Shown: positions 9,912 through 19,972, numbered from the stretch's first letter. The stretch: 46,394 nt of DNA from Gloeocapsa sp. UFS-A4-WI-NPMV-4B04 (GCA_019359535.1 JAHHHE010000014.1:1-46394); one strand, 5' to 3'. The notes: generated by a model not told the origin, from the sequence alone. Made by a program: numbers and translations.

Positions 9912-9934
9912 TTCTGTAGTTATAAATTACAGAA
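9912..9934 (+). promoter_or_regulatory. Operator-like inverted repeat upstream of glutamate synthase
   Basis: TTCTGTA-N9-TACAGAA, a perfect 7-bp inverted repeat centred about 76 bp before the ATG. It includes GTA...TAC half-sites like NtcA boxes, but the spacer between them is 9 and not the consensus 8. The site is visible; binding by any regulator is inference. Confidence 0.4.
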
Positions 9935-9998
9935 TGTGATTGCACTTACAATATCTACCAACTTTTTTCAGCCAAGTTAATTAAGTTAGGACTAGCCT

Positions 9999-12900
9999 AT
10001 GGATAACAACCACGTGAATCAAAACCAATTAAATGTAGAAACTTATCCTCAATTAAAAATGCCAAATTTAGGTCCACGCTGGTTGGTAGAAGAAAGAGAT
10101 GCCTGTGGAGTTGGCTTCATTGCCAATATCGAAAATCAGGCAAGCCACGAACTGATTATTAAAGCTTTATCTGCCCTGACTTGTCTAGAACACAGAGGCG
10201 GTTGTAGTGCTGATCAAGATTCCGGCGATGGTGCTGGCTTAATGACAGCAATTCCTTGGGAGTTGTTGAGTGAGTGGTTTAAAGAGCAGGGGATTGAAAT
10301 GCCTGCTGCGGATAATTGCGGTGTAGGCATGGTTTTTTTACCTCAAAATGCCGAGACTGCAACCAAAAGCCGTCAAATTATTGAAAAAGTGTTGGCAGAG
10401 GAAAAATTGAATGTACTGGGCTGGCGAGTAGTACCAGTACAGCCTCAGATACTTGGAGTGCAAGCCCGTGAAAATCAGCCTCAGATAGAGCAAGTGTTAG
10501 TAGCATCGCCAACACTGCGGGGTGACGAACTTGAGCGGCAGTTGTATGTAACGCGCAGACGCATCAGTAAAGCATTGGAGAATTTAAGCGATCGCTCAAA
10601 TTCTGATATTTATGTTTGCTCGTTCTCGAATAAGACAATTGTTTATAAAGGCATGGTGCGATCGGCTGTGCTGGGAGACTTTTATCGAGATTTAAGCAAC
10701 CCAGCTTATAAAAGTGCCTTTGCAATCTATCATCGCCGCTTCAGCACAAATACAATGCCCAAGTGGCCCCTAGCACAGCCAATGCGCCTTTTGGGACATA
10801 ATGGCGAGATTAATACTCTGCTAGGTAATATCAACTGGATGATGGCGCGGGAAGCAGATTTAAGTCATCCGGTATGGGAAAACAGCTTAGATGTCCTAAA
10901 GGCAACAGTACACATTGATAATAGTGATTCGGCAACCTTAGACAATGTGCTGGAATTGCTGGTGCGTTCTGGACGTAGCCCGTTGGAAAGCTTAATGATT
11001 ATGGTTCCAGAGGCTTACCAGAATCAGCCAGATTTGGATAATTATCCTGAAATTACTGATTTTTACGAATACTACAGTGGGATTCAAGAAGCTTGGGATG
11101 GGCCAGCGCTATTGGTGTTCAGCGATGGCAAGAAAGTAGGTGCAACACTAGATCGTAATGGATTGCGACCTGCTCGGTACAGCATAACTAAGGATGGCTA
11201 TATTGTTGTCGCTTCTGAAGCTGGAGTAGTGGATTTACCAGAAGCAGACATCCTGGAAAAAGGGCGACTGGGGCCAGGGCAAATGATTGCTGTGGACTTG
11301 GAAACACATGAAGTGTTGAAGAATTGGGAGATTAAACAGCGCATTGCTAAACAGCAACCATACGGTGAGTGGCTAAAACAGTATCGTGTGGAACTAGAAA
11401 CTAAAGGATTGGGATTAGAAACTAGAGACACACAAGAAAATAAGGAAGCTAAAGTATCTAATCTTTCTTCTACCCCTATTCCTGAACCACTAGCACCAAA
11501 AACTAATTTACTACGTCAGCAAATCGCCTTTGGTTACACCACAGAAGATGTGGAAATGGTGATTCAGCCGATGGCAAGTGAAGGAAAAGAGCCAACGTTC
11601 TGTATGGGGGATGATATTCCTCTGGCGGTGCTATCTGATAAACCTCATCTACTTTATGACTACTTTAAACAGCGTTTTGCTCAGGTAACGAACCCAGCAA
11701 TAGATCCACTGCGGGAAAGCCTGGTAATGTCGTTGAAGATGAATCTGGGCGATCGCGGAAATTTATTGGAAGCAAAGCCAGAGTATGCCAAGCGGCTGAA
11801 GCTAGATTCGCCAGTATTAAATGAGGATCAGTTAGAAGCTATCCGCCAGTCGGGATTTCCAACTGCTGACTTGGATACATTGTTTGAAATTGCAGCTGGC
11901 CCTCAAGGATTAGAAGCAGCAGTACGCAAATTATGTGAACAAGCGGCTGAAGCTGTACGTGCTGGAAATAAGATTTTAATTTTGAGCGATCGCGTTGCAC
12001 ACTCAGCAAGTGCAGAATCTCTATCTAGCCTCTCGCCTTTACTTAGCTATATTCCGCCTTTGTTAGCGGTTGGTGCTGTCCACCACCACCTGATCCGTCA
12101 AGGATTGCGAATGAAAGCTTCTCTAGTAGTTAATACTGCTCAGTGCTGGAGTACACATCACTTTGCTTGCCTAATTGGTTATGGCGCAAGTGCTGTTTGT
12201 CCATATCTAGCATTAGATACAGTGCGGAGTTGGTGGTCTGATCCTAAAACGCAACAGTTTATGGAGCGAGGGAAAATAACAGCAATTACGCTAGAAAAGG
12301 CGCTAGGAAACTATCGCAAGGCTGTAGAAGCAGGAATACTAAAAATCCTGTCAAAGATGGGAATTTCTCTGCTGACAAGCTACCAGGGAGCGCAAATCTT
12401 TGAAGCGATCGGAATTGGTGAAGATTTATTGCAACTGGGCTTTTATGGCACAACGTCCCGATTGGGTGGCTTAAGTATCAGTGAACTCGCTCAGGAAATT
12501 TTATCGTTCCATCAACGCGCTTTCCCAGAACTGACAGTTAAGAAGCTAGAAAACTTTGGCTTCGTTCAGTATCGACCTGGGGGTGAGTATCACATGAATA
12601 GCCCCGAACTTGCTAAGGTGCTGCATAAAGCGATCGCCGATAAAAATTACGATCACTACGAAGTCTACCAAAAGCATTTAGCAAATAGACCAATAACAGC
12701 ATTACGCGACTTGCTAGACTTCCAGTTCAATCGCCCTGCTGTGCCTTTAGAAGAAGTAGAGCCAGTAACAGAAATTGTCAAACGGTTCTGTACGGGTGGA
12801 ATGTCGCTGGGGGCGCTGTCACGAGAAGCGCATGAAACTTTAGCGATCGCCATGAATCGGCTAGGCGGTAAATCTAACTCTGGAGAAGGCGGCGAAGATC

Positions 12901-14741
12901 CTGTCCGCTACAAGGTTCTGGATGATGTTGATCAAGAGGGACGTTCTACTCTGCTGCCTCATTTGAAAGGACTGCGGAATGGTGACACCGCTTCTTCATC
13001 AATTAAGCAAGTGGCATCGGGACGCTTTGGCGTAACGCCGGAGTACCTGATGAACGCAAAGCAAATTGAAATCAAAATCGCTCAAGGAGCAAAGCCAGGG
13101 GAAGGCGGACAACTACCTGGAACCAAGGTTAGCCCTTATATTGCCCTCCTGCGGCGCTCTAAGCCTGGAGTGACACTGATTTCACCACCACCGCACCACG
13201 ATATTTATTCAATTGAAGATTTGGCGCAACTGATTTTTGACTTGCACCAAATTAACCCGAAAGCGCAGGTATCAGTAAAGTTGGTAGCGGAAATCGGTAT
13301 TGGAACTGTTGCGGCTGGAGTCGCTAAAGCAAACGCCGATATTATCCAAATTTCTGGTCATGATGGCGGTACTGGCGCATCGCCCCTAAGTTCGATTAAA
13401 CACGCGGGTGGCCCTTGGGAACTGGGACTAACAGAAGTGCATCGCGTGTTGATGGAAAACAAGTTGCGCGATCGCGTAATTCTGCGCGTTGATGGTGGCT
13501 TTAAGAGCGGCTGGGACGTTCTGATGGGCGCATTGATGGGCGGTGAAGAGTATGGCTTTGGCTCGATTGCGATGATTGCGGAAGGCTGCATTATGGCGCG
13601 GATTTGCCACACAAATAACTGCCCTGTAGGTGTTGCCACCCAGAGAGAAGAACTGCGCCAACGGTTTAGCGGAATGCCGGAGCAGGTAGTTAATTTCTTT
13701 TATTTTGTTGCCGAAGAAGTGCGAGCGCTCTTGGCTAAACTTGGCTATCGCTCATTGTCGGAAGTAATTGGGCGTACCGATTTACTGAAGGTGCGTGAAG
13801 GTGTAAACCTGACGAAGACTCACGAGCTTGATTTGAGTTGCATTACTCAATTGCCTGATACTCAAAGCGATCGCACATGGTTAACTCACGAAGTTGTGCA
13901 TAGTAACGGCGCAGTTTTGGATGACCAATTGTTGGCAGATCCCGAAATTGAAGCTGCTATTCACAACCAGTCAAGCGTGACTAAGACAGTGGCGATTGTA
14001 AATACAGATCGCACAGTTGGAGCGCGGATAGCGGGGGCGATCGCTTCTCAATATGGCAATACTGGCTTTGAAGGGCAAATTAACCTTAACTTCCAAGGCA
14101 GTGTCGGTCAAAGTTTTGGTGCTTTCAACCTGCCTGGGATGAGCTTGAGACTTGAAGGTGAGGCTAATGACTACGTAGGTAAAGGAATGCACGGTGGTGA
14201 AATTATTATTTACCCACCCAAGGCTGCTACTTATGCACCTGAAGAAAACGTAATTGTGGGCAATACCTGTCTTTACGGTGCAACTGGCGGTGTTCTTTTT
14301 GCCAACGGTTTAGCTGGTGAGCGATTCGCTGTTCGTAACTCTAAGGGTACGGCAGTAATTGAGGGAGCAGGCGATCACTGCTGTGAGTATATGACTGGTG
14401 GCGTTATTGTCGTCCTCGGCAGAGTCGGCAGGAACGTGGCAGCTGGAATGACTGGTGGTTTAGCATACTTCCTTGATGAAGATGGCAAATTCCCAGCAAT
14501 GGTTAATCCAGAAATTGTCAAACTTCAACGAGTCAGTAGTCAAGCTGGTGTGCAACAACTCCAAGATTTGATTAAAGCTCATGCAGAAAGTACAGGTTCA
14601 CCAAAGGCGAAGCTGATTTTAGATAACTGGGATCAGTATCTACCTCAGTTTTGGCAATTGGTTCCACCTTCTGAGGCTGATAGTGCTGAAGCTAATCCTA
14701 ATGCTGGAGTAGAAAAAGAACTGAGTCCAATGAGAGGCTAG
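9999..14741 (+). CDS. glsF: Ferredoxin-dependent glutamate synthase
   Basis: The 1580-residue protein is of Fd-GOGAT type. C36 in the ERDACGVGF motif is the expected N-terminal nucleophile after removal of a 35-residue propeptide. The order is: class II glutaminase domain (about 36-430), central domain, FMN-binding synthase barrel with SGEGGEDP and [10 protein letters not shown] motifs, [3Fe-4S] cysteines C1197, C1203 and C1208, and a C-terminal GXGXG beta-helix domain. It converts glutamine plus 2-oxoglutarate to two glutamates, completing GS-GOGAT assimilation. No gltD-like NADPH subunit is adjacent, which fits ferredoxin as donor. The stop TAG lies inside a GAGGCTA repeat, so the last residues (MRG) are repeat-encoded. 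Confidence 0.95.
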   Translation: MDNNHVNQNQLNVETYPQLKMPNLGPRWLVEERDACGVGFIANIENQASHELIIKALSALTCLEHRGGCSADQDSGDGAGLMTAIPWELLSEWFKEQGIEMPAADNCGVGMVFLPQNAETATKSRQIIEKVLAEEKLNVLGWRVVPVQPQILGVQARENQPQIEQVLVASPTLRGDELERQLYVTRRRISKALENLSDRSNSDIYVCSFSNKTIVYKGMVRSAVLGDFYRDLSNPAYKSAFAIYHRRFSTNTMPKWPLAQPMRLLGHNGEINTLLGNINWMMAREADLSHPVWENSLDVLKATVHIDNSDSATLDNVLELLVRSGRSPLESLMIMVPEAYQNQPDLDNYPEITDFYEYYSGIQEAWDGPALLVFSDGKKVGATLDRNGLRPARYSITKDGYIVVASEAGVVDLPEADILEKGRLGPGQMIAVDLETHEVLKNWEIKQRIAKQQPYGEWLKQYRVELETKGLGLETRDTQENKEAKVSNLSSTPIPEPLAPKTNLLRQQIAFGYTTEDVEMVIQPMASEGKEPTFCMGDDIPLAVLSDKPHLLYDYFKQRFAQVTNPAIDPLRESLVMSLKMNLGDRGNLLEAKPEYAKRLKLDSPVLNEDQLEAIRQSGFPTADLDTLFEIAAGPQGLEAAVRKLCEQAAEAVRAGNKILILSDRVAHSASAESLSSLSPLLSYIPPLLAVGAVHHHLIRQGLRMKASLVVNTAQCWSTHHFACLIGYGASAVCPYLALDTVRSWWSDPKTQQFMERGKITAITLEKALGNYRKAVEAGILKILSKMGISLLTSYQGAQIFEAIGIGEDLLQLGFYGTTSRLGGLSISELAQEILSFHQRAFPELTVKKLENFGFVQYRPGGEYHMNSPELAKVLHKAIADKNYDHYEVYQKHLANRPITALRDLLDFQFNRPAVPLEEVEPVTEIVKRFCTGGMSLGALSREAHETLAIAMNRLGGKSNSGEGGEDPVRYKVLDDVDQEGRSTLLPHLKGLRNGDTASSSIKQVASGRFGVTPEYLMNAKQIEIKIAQGAKPGEGGQLPGTKVSPYIALLRRSKPGVTLISPPPHHDIYSIEDLAQLIFDLHQINPKAQVSVKLVAEIGIGTVAAGVAKANADIIQISGHDGGTGASPLSSIKHAGGPWELGLTEVHRVLMENKLRDRVILRVDGGFKSGWDVLMGALMGGEEYGFGSIAMIAEGCIMARICHTNNCPVGVATQREELRQRFSGMPEQVVNFFYFVAEEVRALLAKLGYRSLSEVIGRTDLLKVREGVNLTKTHELDLSCITQLPDTQSDRTWLTHEVVHSNGAVLDDQLLADPEIEAAIHNQSSVTKTVAIVNTDRTVGARIAGAIASQYGNTGFEGQINLNFQGSVGQSFGAFNLPGMSLRLEGEANDYVGKGMHGGEIIIYPPKAATYAPEENVIVGNTCLYGATGGVLFANGLAGERFAVRNSKGTAVIEGAGDHCCEYMTGGVIVVLGRVGRNVAAGMTGGLAYFLDEDGKFPAMVNPEIVKLQRVSSQAGVQQLQDLIKAHAESTGSPKAKLILDNWDQYLPQFWQLVPPSEADSAEANPNAGVEKELSPMRG

Positions 14742-14765
14742 AGGCTAGAGACGAGAAGAGGCGGG
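14731..14765. repeat. GAGGCTA-type heptamer repeat overlapping the glsF stop
   Basis: GAGAGGC-TAGAGGC-TAGAGAC followed by degenerate GAGAAGAGGCG. The glsF stop codon is the TAG of the second unit. Confidence 0.8.
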
Positions 14766-14805
14766 GAAACTCACTCTTTATAGCTCGTAGTCTGTTCTGT
14801 AAAAG

Positions 14806-14850
14806 CAATAAAAAATCCCCTTGGCTGCAATGGCTAGGGGGTTTTAATTT
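14806..14850 (+). terminator. Terminator downstream of glsF
   Basis: AAAAATCCCCT and AGGGGGTTTTAATTT flank a 14-nt interior with partial inner pairing. The stem is followed by a T-rich run. It probably also works for the convergent gene on the minus strand. Confidence 0.75.
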
Positions 14851-14898
14851 AACCAAGCGTTATGCACTTGAAGCCTGAAATCTTGAATCCCCTCTAAG

Positions 14899-14915
14899 CC
14901 CCCTTCTTAAGGGGG
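14899..14915. repeat. CCCCCTT-CTT-AAGGGGG hairpin of a dispersed intergenic element
   Basis: Perfect 7-bp stem with a 3-nt loop inside a C-rich then G-rich stretch of about 35 bp (roughly 14888-14925). On the minus strand the flank reads GATCCCCCAACCCCC, the signature of a common cyanobacterial intergenic palindromic element, recognised from memory. It may also help end convergent transcription. Confidence 0.55.
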
Positions 14916-14958
14916 TTGGGGGATCAATAGCTGCGTAAGTTTTATTAACAAAGGACTG

Positions 14959-16149
14959 TTAGGAGCTATGGGGAATCAGTCTGCCACAAGGATAAGTTGC
15001 TAGATGATCAGAAGCATTTTCGGCAACAGCAGCAGGAATTTTATCGGTTGGTTGAGCTTTGGCGTTTATGTAGTCTGTCCGCAGTTTTTCCATCATTTCT
15101 GCACGGCGATCATACAGTCGCTTTAACTGCCGAGGTTGACACTGATTCAGTACGTAGGCAGTCAATAGCGGTAGAGCGATCGTGCTATCGGTGTAACACA
15201 CAATTGTACTGGGTAATTCTTCTGGGTCAATTTTCCCCCAACTAACGGCTTCGCTAGGTGTTGCTCCAGATAAGCCGCCAGTATCTGGACGAGCATCGGT
15301 GAATTGGATAAAGTAATCGTGTCCTCGCTCTTCTAGTCCTAGCACCTCGTGTAGCTGAGGCTGAGTTTGCAGGAGAAAGTTTTTAGGACTACCGCCGCCA
15401 ATAATTACCGCCGCGCTTTTGCCTTCTACGTCAGGAATTCCAGATTCACGCGCTGAATATGCGATCGCAGCTGTTTCATTTACATCAAGTGACGGATCTA
15501 AAATTAACTTTGAACCTTCCAACGCCAAAGCCGCCACATTCATGCCTATTGAACTATCCCCAGGCGAAGAGGTGTAGATAGGAACGCCGCATTCGTAAGC
15601 AGTAGCTAGCAAACAAGAATGCTTTGCTCCTAATTGCTTTTCCACTTCACGGACATACTTACCTAGCAAGTAATGAAACTCTGCTGTTCCCATCCGCTTT
15701 TGAAACTCCTCTGCTTGGAGAATCTTCCGAATAAAAGCATCGGTTTCTAGCAACACATCGTAGCCAAAAATAATGTCGTAAATCCGAATAGTGCCTTCTT
15801 GACGCAGCTTGACATCATCTAAAAATGGATGTCCACTGTAAAGCTCAAAACCCAATCCATAATGCATATCATGGTAAAGATTTGCACCAGTGCTAATCAT
15901 CCAGTCAATAAAGCCGTTACGAATTAGTGGTGCAAGGACTGAAACTCCAAATCCAGCTGGTGTCATTGCTCCTGACAAGCTAACTCCCACCGTGACACCT
16001 TCTTGTAACACATCCCGACTGAGCAGCTGGCAGATTTCTCGTAACCGTGCAGAATTGTATGCGGTGAAGTAATTATCAATTAAATCAACTACACTGATTT
16101 CAGCCTGCATCGGAACAGGTGAGATTTTGTTGCTAGACATTTTTGACAT
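14959..16149 (-). CDS. Deoxyhypusine synthase-like protein
   Basis: The 396-residue protein belongs to the deoxyhypusine/homospermidine synthase family. It has NAD-fold motifs ([35 protein letters not shown]) and the SEAVSWGKI motif, in which K306 corresponds to the catalytic lysine of human deoxyhypusine synthase that forms the enzyme-imine intermediate. In eukaryotes the acceptor is eIF5A, which bacteria lack, so a polyamine-type reaction such as homospermidine synthesis from spermidine or putrescine is more likely. The acceptor is unknown. It faces glsF convergently. Several in-frame ATGs (residues 1, 4) allow small start shifts. Confidence 0.88.
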   Translation of the reverse strand: MSKMSSNKISPVPMQAEISVVDLIDNYFTAYNSARLREICQLLSRDVLQEGVTVGVSLSGAMTPAGFGVSVLAPLIRNGFIDWMISTGANLYHDMHYGLGFELYSGHPFLDDVKLRQEGTIRIYDIIFGYDVLLETDAFIRKILQAEEFQKRMGTAEFHYLLGKYVREVEKQLGAKHSCLLATAYECGVPIYTSSPGDSSIGMNVAALALEGSKLILDPSLDVNETAAIAYSARESGIPDVEGKSAAVIIGGGSPKNFLLQTQPQLHEVLGLEERGHDYFIQFTDARPDTGGLSGATPSEAVSWGKIDPEELPSTIVCYTDSTIALPLLTAYVLNQCQPRQLKRLYDRRAEMMEKLRTDYINAKAQPTDKIPAAVAENASDHLATYPCGRLIPHSS

Positions 16150-16182
16150 TTTTTAAGAACTGTGAATGATAGACACGCCGAT

Positions 16183-16872
16183 CTAATCTAGCTGTCTTTC
16201 ACTCATTTGGTTCACTGCACTTAAGTAGGAATCGTATGAACTCTTGCTGAAGCAGACGAGAATTACTTGTTCAAGGGAGTTATTACTTTCTAAGAAACGC
16301 TGAATTTCTCTAGCAGCAATTCGCGCCGCGCGTTCGACAGGAAATCCATACACACCTGTACTAATAGCTGAAAAGGCGATCGCTTTAATCTGATATTGCT
16401 GTTGTTGGGCGATTTCTAAACAGCTACGATAACAACTGGCTAATGATTCATCCTCTCCTTGACTGCCACCATACCAAATCGGGCCAACAGTATGGATAAC
16501 CCACTTAGCAGGAAGATTGTAGCCCTTTGTAATTTTAGCTTCACCAGTAGCACAACCATTTAGTTTCCTGCATTCTTTTAAAAGTTCTGACCCTGCTGCT
16601 TTGTGAATTGCTCCATCTACACCACCGCCACCCAATAGGGAGTTATTAGCGGCGTTAACGATCGCATCTACTTTTTGCTGAGTAATATCGCCTTGAATAA
16701 CTGCAATTGAGTTGTTCATTTTTAATTTGTCGTAGTTATTAGTATTTCCCATCACTATATCTGTTTTAATTGCTGCAATCCTTTTCACACTCGCTAAAAT
16801 GTCTTTGTTATCAATTATCTTTGCTAGATGACCGCTAGAAAAACACTCTTGACGAACATGATCTGTTAGCAA
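16183..16872 (-). CDS. Macro-domain protein (MacroD/YmdB type)
   Basis: The macro domain starts near residue 52 at [15 protein letters not shown]. It shows the MacroD-type signature [22 protein letters not shown] and the ISTGVYGFP loop, which bind ADP-ribose and support hydrolysis of O-acetyl-ADP-ribose or mono-ADP-ribosyl groups. The first 51 residues do not look like part of the domain. The true start may be the ATG at 16719 (178 residues), although no strong ribosome-binding site singles out any start. It lies 33 bp upstream of the deoxyhypusine synthase-like gene on the same strand, so the two may be co-transcribed. It is divergent from the DUF6883/DUF4926 pair. Confidence 0.88.
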   Translation of the reverse strand: MLTDHVRQECFSSGHLAKIIDNKDILASVKRIAAIKTDIVMGNTNNYDKLKMNNSIAVIQGDITQQKVDAIVNAANNSLLGGGGVDGAIHKAAGSELLKECRKLNGCATGEAKITKGYNLPAKWVIHTVGPIWYGGSQGEDESLASCYRSCLEIAQQQQYQIKAIAFSAISTGVYGFPVERAARIAAREIQRFLESNNSLEQVILVCFSKSSYDSYLSAVNQMSERQLD

Positions 16873-17551
16873 TTTCTTTAGTATATAAATATCTGTTAAA
16901 TTTAATGATATTGGATTATAAATAAAAAGTTTGGCTTCATTCTGCCAAGCTAACCAGTCAAAAAAAATAATTATAAAATGTTACAAAAATTGTTAGGCTT
17001 GTGGACTCCTCCCACTTCCGCGCCTGAAATGAAAAAATAATTATAAAATGCTATAAATATTGTTAGAATATTGGTACACTTCTAAAGTCAAGAGGTTAGT
17101 TTGAATCTTATATAATCTTTGATATTTATTGTCAAATAAAGGTAATGAAGCCAAGATCATCAATATTTTTTAGATTATTATCACTAGATATATAATACTG
17201 CAAATAAGTTGAACTCACATTTTGCCTTATAGTTAGAGCTTAATAAGAGTTAATTACTGTATAACGTTATTTTAGGCAGTATGGGGTTTATCATCGTTAT
17301 CAAACAGATTTTGGGACAAAGAAAAATTCTCTTAGATTGATATTGCTGCTTGACAGAATTATCTCTTTTTATGCAATGACTTAATTGTTTGAGCTTGAAT
17401 TAGGCTAACTGTACTACACTTATCACGCTGTCCTTTTGCAAGTGGAAATAGAGGTACAGATTATACTCATCTAGTATTCACTGTTTTACTTAATCTTAAT
17501 CAGTCAACAGAACATCGTAACGTCTACATAATCCAGTGTGAAACTCAACCC
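16873..17551. other. AT-rich divergent intergenic region with a direct repeat
   Basis: About 680 bp with no convincing gene. A 35-bp sequence occurs twice (16962-16996 and 17032-17066) with three mismatches. The copies are separated by a GC-richer 35-bp segment. The frame of the next gene is open back to 17399 but offers no start codon. Confidence 0.55.
16962..17066. repeat. 35-bp imperfect direct repeat, 70-bp period
   Basis: Copies at 16962-16996 and 17032-17066 share AATAATTATAAAATG and ATTGTTAG with three internal mismatches. The intervening 35 bp (16997-17031) is distinctly GC-richer than the surroundings. Confidence 0.7.
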
Positions 17552-17896
17552 TTGACAGAAATCTTGCTGATTCCAAATGCTGAGAATGCAGTAGTTGACA
17601 TTCGTAAACTGCATGATTACTGCCTAAATCCAGCTCATAATCAAGGAAAACATAAAGCTCGATTATTTTCGACGTTACTAGGTATGACTGCTGATGATGC
17701 TGAAGAGTTACGTAAGATCATCCTAGAAGTTGTCAGAACATATGAGGCTCAATTAGGGCGACGTGATGACTATGGACAGCGCTATACCTTAGATTTTGTC
17801 CTCGAATGGCAAAATAGAAATATAACTGTTCGGAGTGGATGGATCATTGAATACGGTTTTGATGTGCCGCGATTAACAACCTGTTACCCACTGTGA
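17552..17896 (+). CDS. DUF6883-like protein
   Basis: The 114-residue frame resembles the DUF6883 family: LIPNAENAVVDIRKLHDYCLNP start, QGKHKARLF at 31-39, LGMTADDAEEL, YGQRYTLDF and the terminal VRSGWII-RLTTCYPL. The family has no established function. It often sits next to DUF4926, as here. The conserved Lys/His/Arg cluster and the RSGW and RLTTC motifs are reminiscent of small BECR-type nuclease toxins, which is inference only. The start is uncertain: the first available codon is TTG at 17552 with no clear ribosome-binding site, and the frame stays open upstream to 17399 without a start. It may be a fragment of a longer gene. Confidence 0.72.
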   Translation: MTEILLIPNAENAVVDIRKLHDYCLNPAHNQGKHKARLFSTLLGMTADDAEELRKIILEVVRTYEAQLGRRDDYGQRYTLDFVLEWQNRNITVRSGWIIEYGFDVPRLTTCYPL

Positions 17897-17915
17897 TGTG
17901 GAATGGTGATATGGA

Positions 17916-18164
17916 ATGCTAACCAATGTAGTCAAATTGTTGGATGTGGTTGCACTAACAGTTGATATTCCTGAATACAACCTATGGCGCGGACAAGTAG
18001 GCACAGTGGTTGAAGAATTGGCTGGTGGTGCTGCCTTTGAAGTCGAGTTTAGCGATCGCACTGGACGCACGTACGAATCAATTGGTTTGCGTCTAGACCA
18101 AATTATGGTATTGCAATTCGAGCCAGTAAACCCTGATTTAACATCTGCAATGACGATAATGTAG
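17916..18164 (+). CDS. DUF4926-like protein
   Basis: The 82-residue protein fits DUF4926: KLLDVVALTVDIPEYNLWRGQVGTVVEEL, then EVEFSDRTGRTYESIGLRLDQIMVLQFEP. It looks like a small SH3-like beta-barrel. Function is not established. It starts 19 bp after the DUF6883-like gene, so the two are probably co-transcribed. The two families commonly occur together, consistent with a partner or immunity relationship. No membrane segment or signal is seen. Confidence 0.8.
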   Translation: MLTNVVKLLDVVALTVDIPEYNLWRGQVGTVVEELAGGAAFEVEFSDRTGRTYESIGLRLDQIMVLQFEPVNPDLTSAMTIM

Positions 18165-18236
18165 AGTCTGACACTCCACTACACAAAACGGCTGGTTTGA
18201 TTGTTGGCTAATTGTAATCTTTTTCAGGCAACCTTA

Positions 18237-18914
18237 ATGACAATAAATACTTCCTCAGACTTGAACCCAGATATAGAAGCTGAACGCTTGAACACTGAAG
18301 CAACATCGCCATCCTTAACTGAGGAACAATATCAGCGCAAGATGCAGCGACGCAAAGAAGTACAGGAACACCGAGTCTCTAAAGCGTCGCAGGAAAAAGG
18401 CTTAATTATTGTTAATACTGGCAATGGCAAGGGGAAAACTACGGCGGCTTTGGGAATGGTAATGCGATCGCTTGGCCATGGATATCGAGTTGCGATCATT
18501 CAATTTATTAAAGGAGCTTGGGAACCTGCCGAAAAAGCTGTTCTCAGTCGCTGGGCCGATCAGCTAGAGTTTCATGCTATGGGAGAAGGCTTTACTTGGG
18601 AAACCCAAGATCGAGAGCGAGATATTCAAAAAGCAAATGAAGCGTGGGAAACTGCTTTAACATACATCCGCAACCCAGACTTTAAACTGGTACTGTTGGA
18701 TGAAGTTAATGTTGCCTTAAAACTAGGCTACTTAAAGATTGAGGATGTCTTAGCAGGTTTAGAGCAAAAGCAACCTGACTCTCATGTTATTCTCACAGGC
18801 AGAGGCGCACCAGCCGACTTAATTGAACGCGCTGATTTAGTCACCGAAATGACATTAATTAAGCATCCTTTCCGCGAACAGGGTGTAAAAGCACAACCAG
18901 GAATTGAATTTTAA
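18237..18914 (+). CDS. cobO: Cob(I)alamin adenosyltransferase, CobO/BtuR type
   Basis: From the ATG at 18237 the protein has 225 residues. An in-frame TTG at 18201 is possible but adds nothing conserved. The P-loop GNGKGKTTAALG lies near residue 60, followed by IQFIKGAW, the Walker B VLLDEVNVALKLGY and the C-terminal TGRGAPADLIERADLVTEM. It adenosylates corrinoids with ATP in late coenzyme B12 synthesis or salvage. A charged N-terminal extension of about 50 residues precedes the domain. It follows the DUF4926-like gene by 72 bp. No other cob genes are nearby. Confidence 0.94.
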   Translation: MTINTSSDLNPDIEAERLNTEATSPSLTEEQYQRKMQRRKEVQEHRVSKASQEKGLIIVNTGNGKGKTTAALGMVMRSLGHGYRVAIIQFIKGAWEPAEKAVLSRWADQLEFHAMGEGFTWETQDRERDIQKANEAWETALTYIRNPDFKLVLLDEVNVALKLGYLKIEDVLAGLEQKQPDSHVILTGRGAPADLIERADLVTEMTLIKHPFREQGVKAQPGIEF

Positions 18915-18969
18915 ATTATTAAAAATTAACAATTAACCCATCAAAAATCATTTCTGAATTTTCGCTTAC

Positions 18970-19563
18970 CTACTGTTGATAATTGCTTTTGCAAGTTCTT
19001 AAAATTTGCTGATCGTTACCACTTATAGAAGCGATCTGGTGATAGTTTTGTAGAGCTACAGAGTGGGAATAAGTAGTTTCATTGTAAACGTTCTCAATCG
19101 GTGGTTTATCACTAGCTGTAGCCACCTGTTGAGAGTCTTGAACGGCAATTGAATCTTCGTATGGATTTGCGTCAGGGCCATAGGCAACCATTAAAGCTAG
19201 ATTACCTGATTGAAGTGTGCCGTTAAAACAACTAAATTCTGATTGGGGCAGATAAAACGCGCCAATCACTTTACCTTCGCGCACTTCAAACACCATATAC
19301 TCTTGCCCAATTTGTTGGGGTTTTGGCGATTGACCATATAAGTATATGCCGTCTTTCTGTGGTAGTTTGCCTTCTTGAGCGCTAAAAGTATCTTTTCCAT
19401 ACGCTTTGGACTGGAAAAGTTGAGGAGCAGCAGCAGTTTGTAAGTTTGTCAATATTGGTTTAGCTTCACTTGATAAAATACCCACCGTTAGAAGTAAACC
19501 AGCTAAGGGAACTTCTAAACCCAGACGCGACGGTGAGAAAAACTTAATAATAGAGCAAAGCAC
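18970..19563 (-). CDS. Small exported protein of unknown function
   Basis: The 197-residue protein has a hydrophobic N-terminal segment (residues about 15-33, LEVPLAGLLLTVGILSSEA) that looks like a signal peptide. The mature part has a conserved-looking core (DGIYLYGQSPKPQQIGQEYMVFEV, REGKVIGAFYLPQSEFSCF) and two cysteines (one in EFSCFNG, one near the C-terminus) that could form a disulfide. I do not recognise the family; similar exported proteins occur in cyanobacteria. It is convergent with cobO and is followed upstream by a 409-bp gap. Confidence 0.6.
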   Translation of the reverse strand: MLCSIIKFFSPSRLGLEVPLAGLLLTVGILSSEAKPILTNLQTAAAPQLFQSKAYGKDTFSAQEGKLPQKDGIYLYGQSPKPQQIGQEYMVFEVREGKVIGAFYLPQSEFSCFNGTLQSGNLALMVAYGPDANPYEDSIAVQDSQQVATASDKPPIENVYNETTYSHSVALQNYHQIASISGNDQQILRTCKSNYQQ

Positions 19564-19972
19564 AATTATTGCCTCTTAATAAATCAGTTATATGTAGATA
19601 TAAAAGCGAATCATAGTTAAAGCATAACCAACGAGTAATGCATAACTATATACTTCAAAGGTGAGACTTTTCTTTACGGAAAAGTGACTTTGGAAAACTG
19701 AAAATATTAAATCTTGGCTTTGCTTTAAAGTATGGTTAGTTGTAGTTGCACTTCAAACAGTGGATTTACTTAATTGGGGATTTTAACTAAGCTCCGATAT
19801 AGAGTTTCTACTGGGATTAGCAAGCTGTATGTATTGCTGCAACAGAAAGATGTCTTGTGCTTGCGGCAAGCTGACGATAGAGATAAAAAAATCGCCTCCT
19901 GCAATTAGAAGGCGTGTTTATTACTATTCAACCTATGTAAGCTAATTGATAAAACCCGTAATCGCCAATTAC
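19564..19972. other. Intergenic region between exported protein and sigma factor
   Basis: 409 bp with no gene. It holds a small perfect stem-loop ACTTTTC-N6-GAAAAGT (19666-19685) and, at its right end, the sigma factor terminator. Confidence 0.5.
19893..19914 (-). terminator. Rho-independent terminator of the sigma factor gene
   Basis: CGCCT...AGGCG stem with a further CT/AG pair after one mismatch. On the minus strand it is followed by ATTTTTTTATC, a seven-T tract. It lies about 60 nt past the sigma factor stop. Confidence 0.85.

Larger units (their letters stand above)
9353..9998. other. Intergenic region upstream of glutamate synthase
   Basis: Spacer of 646 bp. It contains a probable gene remnant (9773-9886) and a 7-bp inverted repeat (9912-9934) about 65-87 bp before the glutamate synthase start. 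The rest is AT-rich with one GCGATCGC and no convincing coding frame. Confidence 0.5.

Noticed and set aside
9912-9934. Canonical NtcA box upstream of glutamate synthase
   Set aside because: The spacer between GTA and TAC is 9, not 8, so I list it only as an unassigned palindrome.
16873-17551. tRNA or small RNA in the long gap before the DUF6883-like gene
   Set aside because: No T-loop (GGTTCRANTCC) or cloverleaf was found; only AT-rich sequence and a direct repeat.
17399-17551. Upstream extension of the DUF6883-like gene
   Set aside because: The frame is open but lacks ATG, GTG or TTG, so it cannot be annotated as coding; kept only as a hint of truncation.
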